A DNA stretch of 64,000 nucleotides, from contig NZ_SLYW01000004.1 in the NCBI RefSeq assembly GCF_004343585.1, positions 124,001-188,000 of the forward strand. Reading direction: 5' to 3'. A program made the position numbers and the translations under genes. Position 1 is the first letter of the stretch; each line of letters begins with the position of its first letter. The notes beneath the pieces are model-generated. The model was not told where the DNA came from, did not search any database, and saw only the letters and a program-made list of their open reading frames with translations. Shown here piece by piece: positions 1-8,524 of this stretch. The DNA comes from Neorhizobium sp. JUb45 (GTDB taxonomy: Bacteria; Pseudomonadota; Alphaproteobacteria; Rhizobiales; Rhizobiaceae).

Positions 1-1
1 A

Positions 2-730
2 GCGGTCGATGGTGTCGACCTGACGCTGAGGGCCGGCGAGACGCTTGGCGTCGTCGGCGAATCGGGTTCGGGCAAGACGACCCTAGGGCTTGCTCTTGCG
101 CGGTTGATTTCCTCCAAGGGTCGTATCAGCTTTATCGGCAACCAGATCGACGGTCTGTCTTTCAAGGGCATGTTGCCTTATCGAGACCGGCTGCAGGTTG
201 TGTTTCAGGATCCTTACGGCTCGCTCAGCCCACGCATGTCGGTGGGTGACATCATCGCCGAAGGCCTCAAAGTGCATGAAAAATCACTGTCATCGGCACA
301 GCGTGATCAGCGCGTCGCTGCAGCGCTGGATGAAGTCGGTCTCGATCCGGCGACACGCTGGCGTTACCCGCACGAATTTTCCGGTGGCCAGCGCCAGCGT
401 ATCGCCATTGCCCGCGCCATGGTCCTCAAACCGCGTTTCGTCATGCTCGACGAGCCGACATCGGCGCTCGACATGACGGTGCAGGCGCAGGTGGTCGATC
501 TGTTGCGCGACCTGCAGCAGAAGCACCAGCTGGCCTATCTGTTCATCAGCCACGACCTGAAAGTGGTGAAGGCGCTGGCCAACGAGATGATCGTCATGCG
601 GCTCGGCAAGGTGATGGAATCAGGCCCCTCAGAACAGATTTTTCGCGCACCGCAGAATGAATATACGCGGGCACTGATGGCCGCCGCCTTCAAGATCGAG
701 ACGGCCGAAATCGGTGCGATCAGCCAGTAA
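2..730 (+). CDS. yejF: Peptide ABC transporter ATP-binding protein, YejF-like (5' end outside window)
   Basis: This is the C-terminal nucleotide-binding domain of an oligopeptide-type ABC importer ATPase, which would sit on the inner face of the membrane and power peptide uptake. The open frame runs in from the window edge. Walker A (GESGSGKT) is at bases 56-79, followed by the Opp/Dpp-type Q-loop stretch VFQDPYGSLSP, the signature FSGGQRQR, Walker B VMLDEPTSALD and the switch His in ISHDLK. About 242 residues are visible, which fits one domain; YejF proteins carry two such domains in about 540 residues, so the first half is probably upstream. The specific YejF assignment rests on overall resemblance, including the C-terminal AAFKIE tail, and DppF or OppF remain possible. 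The gene is followed by an unrelated small membrane protein. Confidence 0.8.
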   Translation, partial: AVDGVDLTLRAGETLGVVGESGSGKTTLGLALARLISSKGRISFIGNQIDGLSFKGMLPYRDRLQVVFQDPYGSLSPRMSVGDIIAEGLKVHEKSLSSAQRDQRVAAALDEVGLDPATRWRYPHEFSGGQRQRIAIARAMVLKPRFVMLDEPTSALDMTVQAQVVDLLRDLQQKHQLAYLFISHDLKVVKALANEMIVMRLGKVMESGPSEQIFRAPQNEYTRALMAAAFKIETAEIGAISQ

Positions 731-835
731 TCGCCGGTTCGGCCAGCGTGTCGTGCAGGAACATTCGCCGGCAATGCTGGTTCTTCTCCCATGAATGTCG
801 CCGTTTTCCGGCGGCAGACCCAGAAGGAGGAGACG

Positions 836-1138
836 ATGAACAGCCGTTTCGATCCCAAGGATGCACGACCGATCGATACCCTTCCGCCACGCTTTGGCAC
901 GCGTGACACGGTGAAGGAGATAGAGCAGCCTCTGACCACGACGGATGCCCGACAGGGCGCCAGGGGCACGCCGGTGCTGAAGGTGCTGCTTGCCGGCATC
1001 GTGCTGGCGCTGCTGGCCTGGGGTGGCGCCGAATGGTGGGGTGCGCAAACTGCTCCGCCGGCGGAACAGACGGCAACGCCGCCCGCTGGCCCCATGGAAC
1101 CTGCCACTCCGGATGCAACGCCGTCCAGCACGCCGTAA
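836..1138 (+). CDS. Small single-pass membrane protein, unknown function
   Basis: A 100-residue protein of unknown function. It has a polar, charged N-terminal half, one hydrophobic segment at about residues 47-64 (core LLAGIVLALLAW), and a Pro/Ala/Thr-rich tail of about 30 residues. The likely topology is cytoplasmic N-terminus with the tail in the periplasm. I chose the ATG at 836 because AAGGAGG lies at 824-830, five bases upstream; an in-frame ATG at 791 lacks such a site. It follows the yejF-like gene by about 100 bases on the same strand and could be cotranscribed. I recognise no named domain. Confidence 0.7.
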   Translation: MNSRFDPKDARPIDTLPPRFGTRDTVKEIEQPLTTTDARQGARGTPVLKVLLAGIVLALLAWGGAEWWGAQTAPPAEQTATPPAGPMEPATPDATPSSTP

Positions 1139-1155
1139 AGCTTTTAGCTTCAATA

Positions 1156-1197
1156 CAGATGCAGGACGCATCAATCGATTTGATGGTCCTGCATCTG
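1156..1197. other. Long near-perfect hairpin upstream of pncB
   Basis: CAGATGCAGGAC (1156-1167) pairs with GTCCTGCATCTG (1186-1197), and inside it CATCAA (1169-1174) pairs with TTGATG (1180-1185) around a five-base loop. This gives 18 base pairs with one bulged G. No clear T-run follows on either strand, so it is not a textbook terminator. It may end the upstream transcript, act in the pncB leader, or be a protein-binding site. Confidence 0.6.
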
Positions 1198-1309
1198 GAC
1201 TTTGCCGACTGTTTTGCCGATAAATTGCGCTTCGGGCGTGAAAACACGCTCTTACCTTAGGCAGGCAAGGGCGTTTCTCCTGATTTCAGGACACGCCGCA
1301 GGGGCAGGC

Positions 1310-2614
1310 ATGACCAAGACCGATATCGCAACCCGGGTCTATAACCACGCCTTCAAGCTCGATCCCATCATACGCAGTCTGATCGATACCGATTTCTACA
1401 AGCTGCTGATGCTGCAGATGATCTGGAAACTGTATCCGCAGACGGATGCGACGTTTTCCCTCATCAACCGGACAACGCGTGTGCGGTTGGCGGATGAGAT
1501 CGATGAGGGTGAGTTGCGCGACCAGCTGGATTATGCCCGGTCACTGCGTCTCTCCAAGAAGGAAATGATCTGGCTGGCGGGTAACACGTTCTATGGCCGC
1601 AAGCAGATCTTTGAACCGGAGTTTCTGACCTGGCTCGCCGCCTATCAGCTGCCGGAATACGAATTGTCGAAGCGCGATGGCCAATATGAACTGACGTTTC
1701 ATGGCCGCTGGGTTGATACGACCATGTGGGAAATTCCCGCACTTGCGATCATCAACGAGCTGCGCTCGCGTGCTGCCATGCGCTCGCTCGGCTATTTCAC
1801 CCTCGATGTCATCTATGCCCGTGCAAAGGCAAAAATGTGGGAAAAGGTGGAGCGCCTGCGTGAACTGCCAGGCCTGCGCATCTCCGATTTCGGCACCCGC
1901 CGCCGTCACAGTTTTTTATGGCAACGCTGGTGCGTCGAGGCGCTCAAGGAAGGCATAGGTCCGGGCTTTACCGGCACCAGCAACGTTCTGCTCGCTATGG
2001 ATTCCGATCTCGAGGCTGTGGGTACCAATGCGCATGAATTGCCGATGGTGATGGCAGCGCTGGCGGATAGCGACGACGAACTGCGGACCGCCCCCTATAA
2101 TATCATGAAGGACTGGAACCGGCTTTACGGCGGCAATCTGCTGATCGCGCTGCCCGACGCTTTCGGCACAGCCGCTTTCCTGCGCGATGCGCCGGAATGG
2201 GTGGCCGACTGGACCGGTTTCCGCCCCGACAGCGCGCCACCGATTGAGGGTGGTGAAAAGATAATTCAGTGGTGGCAGAAAATGGGGCGCGATCCGCGCC
2301 AGAAGCTGCTGATCTTCTCCGATGGTCTTGATGTCGATGCGATCATCGACACCTATCGTCATTTCGAAGGCCGCGTGCGCATGAGTTTTGGCTGGGGCAC
2401 CAACCTCACCAATGATTTCATGGGCTGCGCACCGATAGCACTCGATGGTCTTAATCCGATCTCAGTGGTCTGCAAGGTCAGCGATGCGAATGGAAGGTCG
2501 GCGGTAAAGCTGTCCGACAATCCGCATAAGGCGACCGGTGATCCTTCGGAAATACAGCGTTACCTGAAAATTTTTGGTCAGGAAGACCGGGTTGAGCAGG
2601 CGGTTCTCGTCTGA
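1310..2614 (+). CDS. pncB: Nicotinate phosphoribosyltransferase
   Basis: A cytoplasmic enzyme of 434 residues that joins nicotinate to PRPP, with ATP, to form nicotinate mononucleotide in the Preiss-Handler NAD salvage route. Length and sequence agree with the bacterial PncB family: the N-terminal [14 protein letters not shown] stretch, the [11 protein letters not shown] segment, GTSNVLLA in the middle, and [10 protein letters not shown] near the C-terminus, which fits the phosphate-binding part of the barrel. The frame stays open from 1202, but the ATG at 1310 has a weak GGGGCAGG ribosome site and gives the expected N-terminus. It is monocistronic: a long hairpin lies upstream and a strong terminator downstream, so it is probably regulated on its own. 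Confidence 0.93.
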   Translation: MTKTDIATRVYNHAFKLDPIIRSLIDTDFYKLLMLQMIWKLYPQTDATFSLINRTTRVRLADEIDEGELRDQLDYARSLRLSKKEMIWLAGNTFYGRKQIFEPEFLTWLAAYQLPEYELSKRDGQYELTFHGRWVDTTMWEIPALAIINELRSRAAMRSLGYFTLDVIYARAKAKMWEKVERLRELPGLRISDFGTRRRHSFLWQRWCVEALKEGIGPGFTGTSNVLLAMDSDLEAVGTNAHELPMVMAALADSDDELRTAPYNIMKDWNRLYGGNLLIALPDAFGTAAFLRDAPEWVADWTGFRPDSAPPIEGGEKIIQWWQKMGRDPRQKLLIFSDGLDVDAIIDTYRHFEGRVRMSFGWGTNLTNDFMGCAPIALDGLNPISVVCKVSDANGRSAVKLSDNPHKATGDPSEIQRYLKIFGQEDRVEQAVLV

Positions 2615-2632
2615 CACCTTTATTCACGACAC

Positions 2633-2670
2633 CAGAAAGGCCCTGTGCAGTGCTGCACAGGGCCTTTCTG
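2633..2670. terminator. Bidirectional terminator between pncB and the DUF1236 gene
   Basis: An 18-base perfect inverted repeat (CAGAAAGGCCCTGTGCAG and its complement) around a two-base centre, with short T-runs on both strands. It lies between two convergent genes and should end both transcripts. Confidence 0.85.
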
Positions 2671-2683
2671 TTTGAACCATTTG

Positions 2684-3079
2684 TTACTGCACGACCTGAA
2701 CGACCGTATGCGTACGGGGATCGACGATCACGCGCTGTTCGTTGACGATGGCATAACCATACCGTTCATTGCTCGGGACAGGCGCCAATATGACAGTCTC
2801 AGGGATGCGTTTGCCGACAACGACCTCCTGCTGCACCATCACAGGCGCCGGAGCAGGCTGCTGCTGCACATAGGTGACGACTTCCTGCGGCGGCGGGTCA
2901 ATGGCTGTGCCGATAATCGCACCGGCAACGCCGCCGACCGCTGCACCAACAGGACCGCCGACGATGGCGCCAGTGACTGCGCCGCCTGCCGCACCGCTGG
3001 CGGTGCCTTCCTGGGCATAGGCGGCGGTGGCAAACACGGTGGCCAGAGCGGCCGCAGACGTCATGATGATCTTACGCAT
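2684..3079 (-). CDS. DUF1236-type secreted protein with glycine-zipper segment
   Basis: A 131-residue exported protein of unknown function. Residues 1-22 form a signal peptide (MRKIIMTSAAALATV, cleavage after AYA-Q). A Gly/Ala-rich zipper region follows at about residues 28-60 (repeats of the GGxxGAxxG type), then a Pro/Gln/Val linker. The C-terminal part (YGYAIVNEQRVIVDPRTHTVVQVV) resembles the DUF1236 domain common in Rhizobiales. Glycine zippers often mediate membrane association or oligomerisation, so an envelope role is plausible but not shown. An AAGGAGAAGACC ribosome site lies just upstream of the ATG. Confidence 0.8.
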   Translation of the reverse strand: MRKIIMTSAAALATVFATAAYAQEGTASGAAGGAVTGAIVGGPVGAAVGGVAGAIIGTAIDPPPQEVVTYVQQQPAPAPVMVQQEVVVGKRIPETVILAPVPSNERYGYAIVNEQRVIVDPRTHTVVQVVQ

Positions 3080-3275
3080 TGGTCTTCTCCTTTGGGTCTA
3101 CCAATGGCGAAAGAACACGCCCGACGATTTTCCGTTCCGATTTTGCGATAACGAATGGTGAAGATTTGAAAAGATGGACCATCAGGAATGCCGTCAATTT
3201 CGGCACTAAGTTTCTGTTTCTACGAAATTAAAGATCTTTTCATACGGCATCACGTTTGAAGACCTTACACTCTGG

Positions 3276-3295
3276 AAATAAACACTTGTTTATTT
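3276..3295. promoter_or_regulatory. Palindrome upstream of psuK, candidate operator
   Basis: AAATAAACA and TGTTTATTT form a perfect 9-base inverted repeat around CT. It lies in AT-rich DNA about 48 bases before the psuK start. Because PsuK carries its own N-terminal helix-turn-helix, this could be an autoregulatory operator; that is an inference. Confidence 0.45.
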
Positions 3296-3342
3296 TACAA
3301 TCAGAAGTTATTTGATCCATAGGTTTTCGAGGAAGCACGCAT

Positions 3343-4446
3343 ATGGACGAACTTGCACCGCAGGAAGCGGCGGTTTTGGCGCTCATCAAAGCCAATCCGT
3401 TTGTTGGCCAGCAGGAAGTGGCGGATCAGATGGGTCTGGCCCGCTCCACCGTTGCAGCCCATATCGTCCAGCTTGTTCAGAAAGGCCACATTCTCGGTCG
3501 CGGTTATGTTCTGGCCAGCGGCCAGCGAGCCATATGCGTCGGTGGTGCCGTGCTCGACCGCAAATACAATGCCCGCGCGCCGCTGGTGATGGAAACCTCC
3601 AACCCCGTCGATAGCGGTCGTTCCTTTGGTGGTGTCGCCCGCAACGTCGCCGAAAATCTGGCGCGGCTGGGCACCGCCACCGGCTTCGTTTCCATGGTCG
3701 GTGATGATGAAACAGGCCGTGCTATCCTCCATGACTTGCAGGCTTGCGACATCGATATCAGCCAGGTCGTTCTGACAACCGAGCGGCCGACGGCGGAATA
3801 TGCGGCGATCCTGGATCCTGCTGGCGATCTCGTGCTCGGCATTTCCGACATGAGCATTTTCGATCTCATCCAGCCGGCACAGATCGAAAAGGCCTGGCCG
3901 CATCTGGCCGCCGCCAGCTGGGTTTTTGCCGATTGCAACCTGCCGGCCGAAACGCTGTCTTTCCTGATCTCCAAGCGTCGCGATGCTCGTTTTCGCCTGG
4001 CGATCGATGCCGTCTCGACGCCGAAAGCCGCGCGCCTGCCGCGCGATCTGACGGGCATCGACCTGATCTTCATGAATATAGACGAGGCCAATGCCGTGCT
4101 GCGGCTCGACGAGGTGATCATCGATGCCGGTGAGGCTGCCTTGGCATTGCAGGCAGCCGGCGCCTCGGAAGCGGTCGTCACCATGGGAGCACGTGGTATC
4201 GCAGTCGCAGGTCGTGAGGGCCTGAAACTCTTTGCCGCAGTTGAAGCTCACCCGGTCGATATGACCGGTGCCGGCGACGCCATGATTGCCGGCACGCTGC
4301 ATCGCCTGCTGCAGGGCGATGATCTTTATAATGCCGCCCGTACCGGCGCGCTTCTCGGAACACTCACCACGGAAAGCCCGGCCAGCGTTCATGCCGACCT
4401 GTCGGAACGCTTTCTCGCCGCCAACATGCATCGCCTCGATCGCTGA
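3343..4446 (+). CDS. psuK: Pseudouridine kinase, PfkB family, with N-terminal HTH domain
   Basis: A 367-residue fusion. Residues 1-60 form a winged helix-turn-helix (VALIKANPFVGQQEVADQMG, then LARSTVAAHI). From about residue 63 the protein is a ribokinase/PfkB-type sugar kinase, with the glycine-rich GRSFGGVARNVAENLARLG motif near residues 90-108 and the DMTGAGDAM signature holding the catalytic Asp near 305-312. In the known pathway PsuK phosphorylates pseudouridine to pseudouridine 5'-phosphate, which PsuG then splits. The psuG gene starts only 11 bases downstream, which makes this assignment much stronger than a general PfkB call. HTH-kinase fusions of this kind are known in the YeiI/YeiC group. 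The HTH suggests autoregulation through the palindrome at 3276-3295. Confidence 0.88.
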   Translation: MDELAPQEAAVLALIKANPFVGQQEVADQMGLARSTVAAHIVQLVQKGHILGRGYVLASGQRAICVGGAVLDRKYNARAPLVMETSNPVDSGRSFGGVARNVAENLARLGTATGFVSMVGDDETGRAILHDLQACDIDISQVVLTTERPTAEYAAILDPAGDLVLGISDMSIFDLIQPAQIEKAWPHLAAASWVFADCNLPAETLSFLISKRRDARFRLAIDAVSTPKAARLPRDLTGIDLIFMNIDEANAVLRLDEVIIDAGEAALALQAAGASEAVVTMGARGIAVAGREGLKLFAAVEAHPVDMTGAGDAMIAGTLHRLLQGDDLYNAARTGALLGTLTTESPASVHADLSERFLAANMHRLDR

Positions 4447-4457
4447 AAGGAATTTTC

Positions 4458-5384
4458 ATGTCCCTCATCAAACCAAAGCTCAGCCAGGAAGTGGCCGATA
4501 CGCTGGCATCCGGCGGTCCGGTCGTGGCGCTGGAATCCACCATCATCACCCATGGCATGCCGTTTCCGGACAACCTCGCAACCGCGTTCGGCGTTGAACA
4601 GGTGATCCGCGAAAACGGTGCGGTGCCGGCCACCATTGCCGTTGTCGATGGCGAGCTGCGCGTTGGTCTGGAGCCGGATGAACTGGAGGCGCTGGCCAAG
4701 GCTGAAGGTGTCGTCAAGGCATCGGGCCGTGACCTTGCCGTTGCCATGGTGCGTGGCCAGTCCGCCGGCACCACGGTTTCGGCCACCATGCTGATGGCCG
4801 ATCTTGCCGGCATCGATATCTTTGCGACCGGCGGCGTCGGTGGCGTACATCGCGGTGCTGAACAGACGTTCGATATCTCCGCCGACCTGACCGAGCTTGG
4901 TCGCACGAAAACGGCCGTCGTTTGCGCCGGTGTGAAATCCATTCTCGATATCGCCAAGACGCTCGAATATCTGGAAACCCAGCGCGTGCCGGTCATCGCT
5001 TACGGCACGGAAGAGTTTCCGGCCTTCTTCACCCGCCAGAGCGGTTTCAAGGCGGATCACCGCCTCGATACGCCGGAAGAGATCGCCCACGCGATGTTTC
5101 TGCACCATCAGCTCGGCACCGGAACTGGTCTTCTGATCGCCAACCCGATCCCGGAAGCAGCGGCGCTGACGCATGATTTCATCGATGGCACGATTGCCGA
5201 CGCCGTGAAGGAAGCCGATCAGCGCGGTATCGGCCGCAAGGAACTGACGCCCTTCCTGCTGGCCCGTATCAATGAACTTTCGGGCGGCGAAAGCCTGAAG
5301 GCAAACATCCAGCTGGTGGGCAACAATGCGGCACTGGCCGCCCGTATGGCGGTTGCCTATGCGCCATTGAAGGCCGGTCGCTGA
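4458..5384 (+). CDS. psuG: Pseudouridine-5'-phosphate glycosidase
   Basis: A 308-residue cytoplasmic enzyme that reversibly breaks the C-C glycosidic bond of pseudouridine 5'-phosphate to give uracil and ribose 5-phosphate. Family features are visible: VALESTIITHGMPFP at the N-terminus, the VKASGRDLAVAM segment with a probable catalytic Lys, TTVSATM, IFATGGVGGVHRG, VVCAGVKSILDI, and LIANPIPEAA. Length is normal. The ATG is preceded by AAAGGAATTTTC eleven bases after the psuK stop, so the two genes form a tight operon. A terminator follows. Together they would let the cell recycle pseudouridine from RNA turnover. Confidence 0.95.
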   Translation: MSLIKPKLSQEVADTLASGGPVVALESTIITHGMPFPDNLATAFGVEQVIRENGAVPATIAVVDGELRVGLEPDELEALAKAEGVVKASGRDLAVAMVRGQSAGTTVSATMLMADLAGIDIFATGGVGGVHRGAEQTFDISADLTELGRTKTAVVCAGVKSILDIAKTLEYLETQRVPVIAYGTEEFPAFFTRQSGFKADHRLDTPEEIAHAMFLHHQLGTGTGLLIANPIPEAAALTHDFIDGTIADAVKEADQRGIGRKELTPFLLARINELSGGESLKANIQLVGNNAALAARMAVAYAPLKAGR

Positions 5385-5407
5385 TCATTGGGCATCAAGG
5401 CATAAGG

Positions 5408-5432
5408 AAAGGGCCGCGCGATGCGGCCCTTT
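5408..5432. terminator. Terminator between psuG and the nucleoside hydrolase gene
   Basis: AAAGGGCCGC pairs with GCGGCCCTTT around GCGAT. The site lies between convergent genes and is symmetric, so it may serve both. Confidence 0.8.
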
Positions 5433-5445
5433 GCATTTCAAACAT

Positions 5446-6384
5446 TCAACGCAGTGTCGAAATCCGCTCGGTCAGCAGCGCAAAAAAGCCATCGGCATCG
5501 ACGCTGCCCATGAACAGCGCATTTTTCGGCCGCTTGGTCACGCCCCACCAGTCGGCAACGGTCATGCCCTTGGTCAGTTCGGATGCCGTTTCGACTTCGA
5601 CATTGCACTGGCGGCCTGCATAAAGCTCCGGCTTCAGCAGGTAGGCGATGACGTTCGGGTCATGCAGCGGCCCGCCTTCGCTGCCATATTTCTCCACGTC
5701 GAAACGCTCGAAATATTCCAGCCAGCCGGCAACGGCTTCACCAACCGGCGTGCCGAAATCGCGGAAGGCGGCCACACGCGGCTTGGTGGTCAGCACCTTG
5801 TGGGTGACATCGAGCGGGATGATGACGACGGGCGCGCCGCAGCCGAACACGATCTTGGCAGCCTTCGGATCGACATAGATATTGAATTCGGCAGCCGGCG
5901 TGATGTTGCCGCCTTCGAACAGGCCGCCGCCCATGGACACGATGCGGCGGATGCGCCCGGCAATCTCGGGCGCTCTGGTCAGCGCGGTACCGAGATTGGT
6001 GAGAGGTCCCAACGTGCAGATCGTGACGGTGCCTTCCGGCTCCGCCTTCAACGTGTCGATGATGAAATCGACACCATGCTTTTCCTGCAAAGGCATGGTA
6101 GGATCGGGCAGGGTGGCGCCGTCGATGCCGGTCCAGCCATGCACATATTCGGCGGTGACCAGCGCACCTTCCATCGGCTTGTCGCAGCCGGCAAACACCT
6201 TGATGTCGCGGCGGCCGGCCAGTTCGCAGATCTTGCGGATGTTCTTTTCCGTCAGCGTCAGCGGCACATTGCCGGCGGCAGCGGTAATGCCGAGGATCTC
6301 CAGTTCCGGGCTGGCAAGTGCCAGCAGGATCGCCAGGGCATCGTCCTGGCCGGGATCGGTATCGATGATGATTTTTTCCGCCAA
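5446..6384 (-). CDS. Inosine-uridine preferring nucleoside hydrolase
   Basis: A 312-residue hydrolase that cleaves the N-glycosidic bond of ribonucleosides to free base and ribose. The calcium-binding family signature DTDPGQDDA lies at residues 7-15, ITAAAGNVPL follows, the MGGG motif is in the middle, and EFNIYVDPKAA and a late LHDPN segment complete the site. I place the start at the TTG at 6384 because GGAGGAG lies six to twelve bases upstream and the mature family N-terminus starts there; the longer frame to 6483 has no supporting site. The gene is convergent with psuKG, so nucleoside scavenging genes sit back to back. A LacI-type palindrome lies at 6412-6421, just upstream. Confidence 0.88.
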   Translation of the reverse strand: MAEKIIIDTDPGQDDALAILLALASPELEILGITAAAGNVPLTLTEKNIRKICELAGRRDIKVFAGCDKPMEGALVTAEYVHGWTGIDGATLPDPTMPLQEKHGVDFIIDTLKAEPEGTVTICTLGPLTNLGTALTRAPEIAGRIRRIVSMGGGLFEGGNITPAAEFNIYVDPKAAKIVFGCGAPVVIIPLDVTHKVLTTKPRVAAFRDFGTPVGEAVAGWLEYFERFDVEKYGSEGGPLHDPNVIAYLLKPELYAGRQCNVEVETASELTKGMTVADWWGVTKRPKNALFMGSVDADGFFALLTERISTLR

Positions 6385-6410
6385 GGGACACTCCTCCAAA
6401 GCATGTGAAA

Positions 6411-6422
6411 TGAAACGTTTCT
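6411..6422. promoter_or_regulatory. LacI-family-like operator upstream of the nucleoside hydrolase
   Basis: TGAAACGTTTCT contains the perfect palindrome GAAACGTTTC, which is close to typical LacI/GalR family operators. It lies 27 bases before the TTG start of the nucleoside hydrolase. No LacI-family regulator is encoded in the window. Confidence 0.4.
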
Positions 6423-6588
6423 CTGGGCTACGCGAAGCCACGGGCCGGCGCAAGTCTGCGATGTCGGACTTGCGCAAGCGCAAATTGCGACTTTAAGTCA
6501 TGGCTGCGAAGAGAGCGGGCCATATATGCTTGATGGTGAAAGTCGTGATGCCATGTTCCCGCATCGCCAGCACAGGAAAGAGCGAAAA

Positions 6589-7584
6589 ATGAGCGAAACC
6601 TTTACCGCCATGGTCATCGATACGCTTGACGGCAAGCCGAAAGGCGCATTCCGCCAGATGACGATTGCCGATCTTCCGGACCACGATGTGCTGGTCGAAG
6701 TCGCCTATTCGACGCTCAACTACAAGGATGGCCTCGCCGTGTCCGGCAAGGGCAGGATCGCCAGGCGCACACCACTGGTCGGTGGTATCGATCTTTGCGG
6801 CACGGTGGTGGAATCGCGTAGCCCCGAATGGAAGGCCGGCGATCGGGTCATGGTCAACGGCTGGGGCCTGTCGGAGACCGAGTTTGGCGGTTATGCGCGT
6901 TTCGCCAGACTGAAGCCGGAATGGCTGGTCCGCCTGCCCGACGTCTTTTCTGAGGCACAGGCCATGGCCATCGGCACGGCTGGCTATACCGCAGCCCTCT
7001 GCGTCGATGCGCTTGAAAAATGGGGCGTAATCAAGCCGGGTGAGGGTGAGGTTCTGGTCACGGGTGCGGCCGGTGGCGTCGGTTCGGTCGCCATCGCGCT
7101 GCTGGCTGCTGCGGGCTACACCGTAACGGCTTCCACCGGCCGTCCGGAAACCCATGATTACCTGCGCTCGCTCGGTGCCAGCGCCTTCATCGATCGTGCA
7201 GTGCTGCAGGAAAAAGGTGGGCCGCTGCAGAAGGAGCGTTGGACGGGTGGGGTCGATTCCGTCGGCTCCACGACGCTGGTCAACGCTCTCTCCCAGACCG
7301 TTCGTGGTGGTGCGATCGCCGCTTGCGGTCTTGCCGGCGGAGCGGACCTGCCGGGTACGGTCATTCCGCATATCCTGCGTTCGGTGGCGCTGATCGGCGT
7401 CGATTCGGTCATGGCGCCACAGAGCCAGCGTCAATCCGCATGGGCGCGTCTGGCGCGCGATCTCGATCGCACCAAACTCGACAGCATCACCCAGATGCAG
7501 CCGATGTCGAAACTGCCGGAACTGGCGCAAGATATCCTGGCCGGAAAGATTCGCGGCCGCGTTGTCATCGACGTCTCGAAGTAA
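6589..7584 (+). CDS. acuI: Acrylyl-CoA reductase-like NADPH quinone oxidoreductase (YhdH/AcuI family)
   Basis: A 331-residue zinc-free medium-chain dehydrogenase of the YhdH/AcuI group, which reduces acryloyl-CoA to propionyl-CoA with NADPH. Features seen are STLNYKDGLAVSGKG near the N-terminus, the GGIDLCGTVVES block, GTAGYTAALCV, the nucleotide-binding VTGAAGGVGSVAIALLA segment near residues 152-168, and a C-terminal IRGRVVIDVSK as in E. coli YhdH. I chose the ATG at 6589, preceded by AGGAAAGAG; the frame is open further upstream. The physiological substrate cannot be read from sequence, and detoxification of acrylate is an inference from the family. Confidence 0.88.
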   Translation: MSETFTAMVIDTLDGKPKGAFRQMTIADLPDHDVLVEVAYSTLNYKDGLAVSGKGRIARRTPLVGGIDLCGTVVESRSPEWKAGDRVMVNGWGLSETEFGGYARFARLKPEWLVRLPDVFSEAQAMAIGTAGYTAALCVDALEKWGVIKPGEGEVLVTGAAGGVGSVAIALLAAAGYTVTASTGRPETHDYLRSLGASAFIDRAVLQEKGGPLQKERWTGGVDSVGSTTLVNALSQTVRGGAIAACGLAGGADLPGTVIPHILRSVALIGVDSVMAPQSQRQSAWARLARDLDRTKLDSITQMQPMSKLPELAQDILAGKIRGRVVIDVSK

Positions 7585-7594
7585 TCTTCTTCGC

Positions 7595-7834
7595 TCAGGC
7601 GGTGCGGGCGCTTTGCGAAGCGGCCGTGCCGTCGCGGCGCGGAAATACCTTGCGGATGTAAGTCATGTAGTAGCTGCCGGGGGACGTGGCGGTCAGAAGA
7701 CCGCTGACGGTTTTGGTCGGCACTTGCGCCAATTCGCGCACGACGCCATCCTGAAACGTCACATCGAGATGTTGGCGATCGGGATCATAGGCGATTTCGG
7801 CGATCAGGCGGGATGAAACAGCAATCCGGTGCAT
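7595..7834 (-). CDS. KTSC domain protein
   Basis: A 79-residue protein with one KTSC-like domain. It has an early IAEIAYDPDRQHLDVTFQDG beta-strand stretch, then VREL-QVPTKTVSGLLTA and SPGSYYMTYIRKVFP; the family is often annotated as binding nucleic acid next to other enzymes. The exact function is unknown. I chose the inner ATG at 7834 because AAGGAGG lies eight bases upstream. It is convergent with the acuI gene, ten bases apart. Confidence 0.8.
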   Translation of the reverse strand: MHRIAVSSRLIAEIAYDPDRQHLDVTFQDGVVRELAQVPTKTVSGLLTATSPGSYYMTYIRKVFPRRDGTAASQSARTA

Positions 7835-7945
7835 GGCAGCCTCCTTGTTCTTCGGAGACAAGATGCCGGCCTTCAGTAAAATCAGTCCTCAGACAATCAG
7901 TCGCATTTGAGCGAAACCGTACAAAACCGGGACGACGGCCCGGCG

Positions 7946-8266
7946 TCAGAAGCGGGTGCGTGTGCCGTCGCTGGTGATCATGTGGAATTTCGAGCCGTCG
8001 GTCTTGATGTCGGCGCAGGCCGCTTGCTTGTTCTCGAACCGGATGCAGATCTTGCCGGTCGAGATCTTGTAGCCGCGCTTTGAGCCCTTGCGGTAGGTAT
8101 AGCCGCTTTTGTCGGTGGTTGTTTCCTGAGAGGATTCATTCAGATGCGCGCGAATTTCCGCAGCGGTCGCATTACGAATACGGCCCTTGGTTTCTGCCGA
8201 AAGTGCCGGGGTCGCGCAGGCGATGAATGAGGCGAGTGTGGCCAGGTTCCGCAAGGTTCGGTGCAT
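7946..8266 (-). CDS. Secreted small protein, unknown function
   Basis: A 106-residue protein with a signal peptide at residues 1-24 (hydrophobic core LATLASFIACA, cleavage after LSA). The mature part is rich in Lys/Arg and contains two Cys (KICIRF and AACADI), which may form a periplasmic disulfide. The pattern GYKISTGKICIRF resembles small exported proteins seen across Rhizobiales, but I cannot name the family. The ATG at 8266 has GAGGAAGA upstream; a longer frame to 8320 would place charged residues before the signal peptide. Confidence 0.7.
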   Translation of the reverse strand: MHRTLRNLATLASFIACATPALSAETKGRIRNATAAEIRAHLNESSQETTTDKSGYTYRKGSKRGYKISTGKICIRFENKQAACADIKTDGSKFHMITSDGTRTRF

Positions 8267-8524
8267 GGGTCTTCCTCGTTTCGATCGCCTGCAAAATACT
8301 AGGCCGGCCCGTCCGGTCAATGCGTTTGTCGTGCCCTTGCATCGTAGAGGTCGGTTTCGTCCTAATTTGGGTCCGATTGTTCAAGACGTGCCGTGGCTGA
8401 CAAATATGCTGTGCCTCCCTGCAACGTGATCACCACGCAGCTTCGGCATCTTGTCGATCACGCGCGGCGATCCACATAAACGGTATGGCCTTGAGTTTGC
8501 ACCTTGTAGCGAGGGAGAGCGTCG

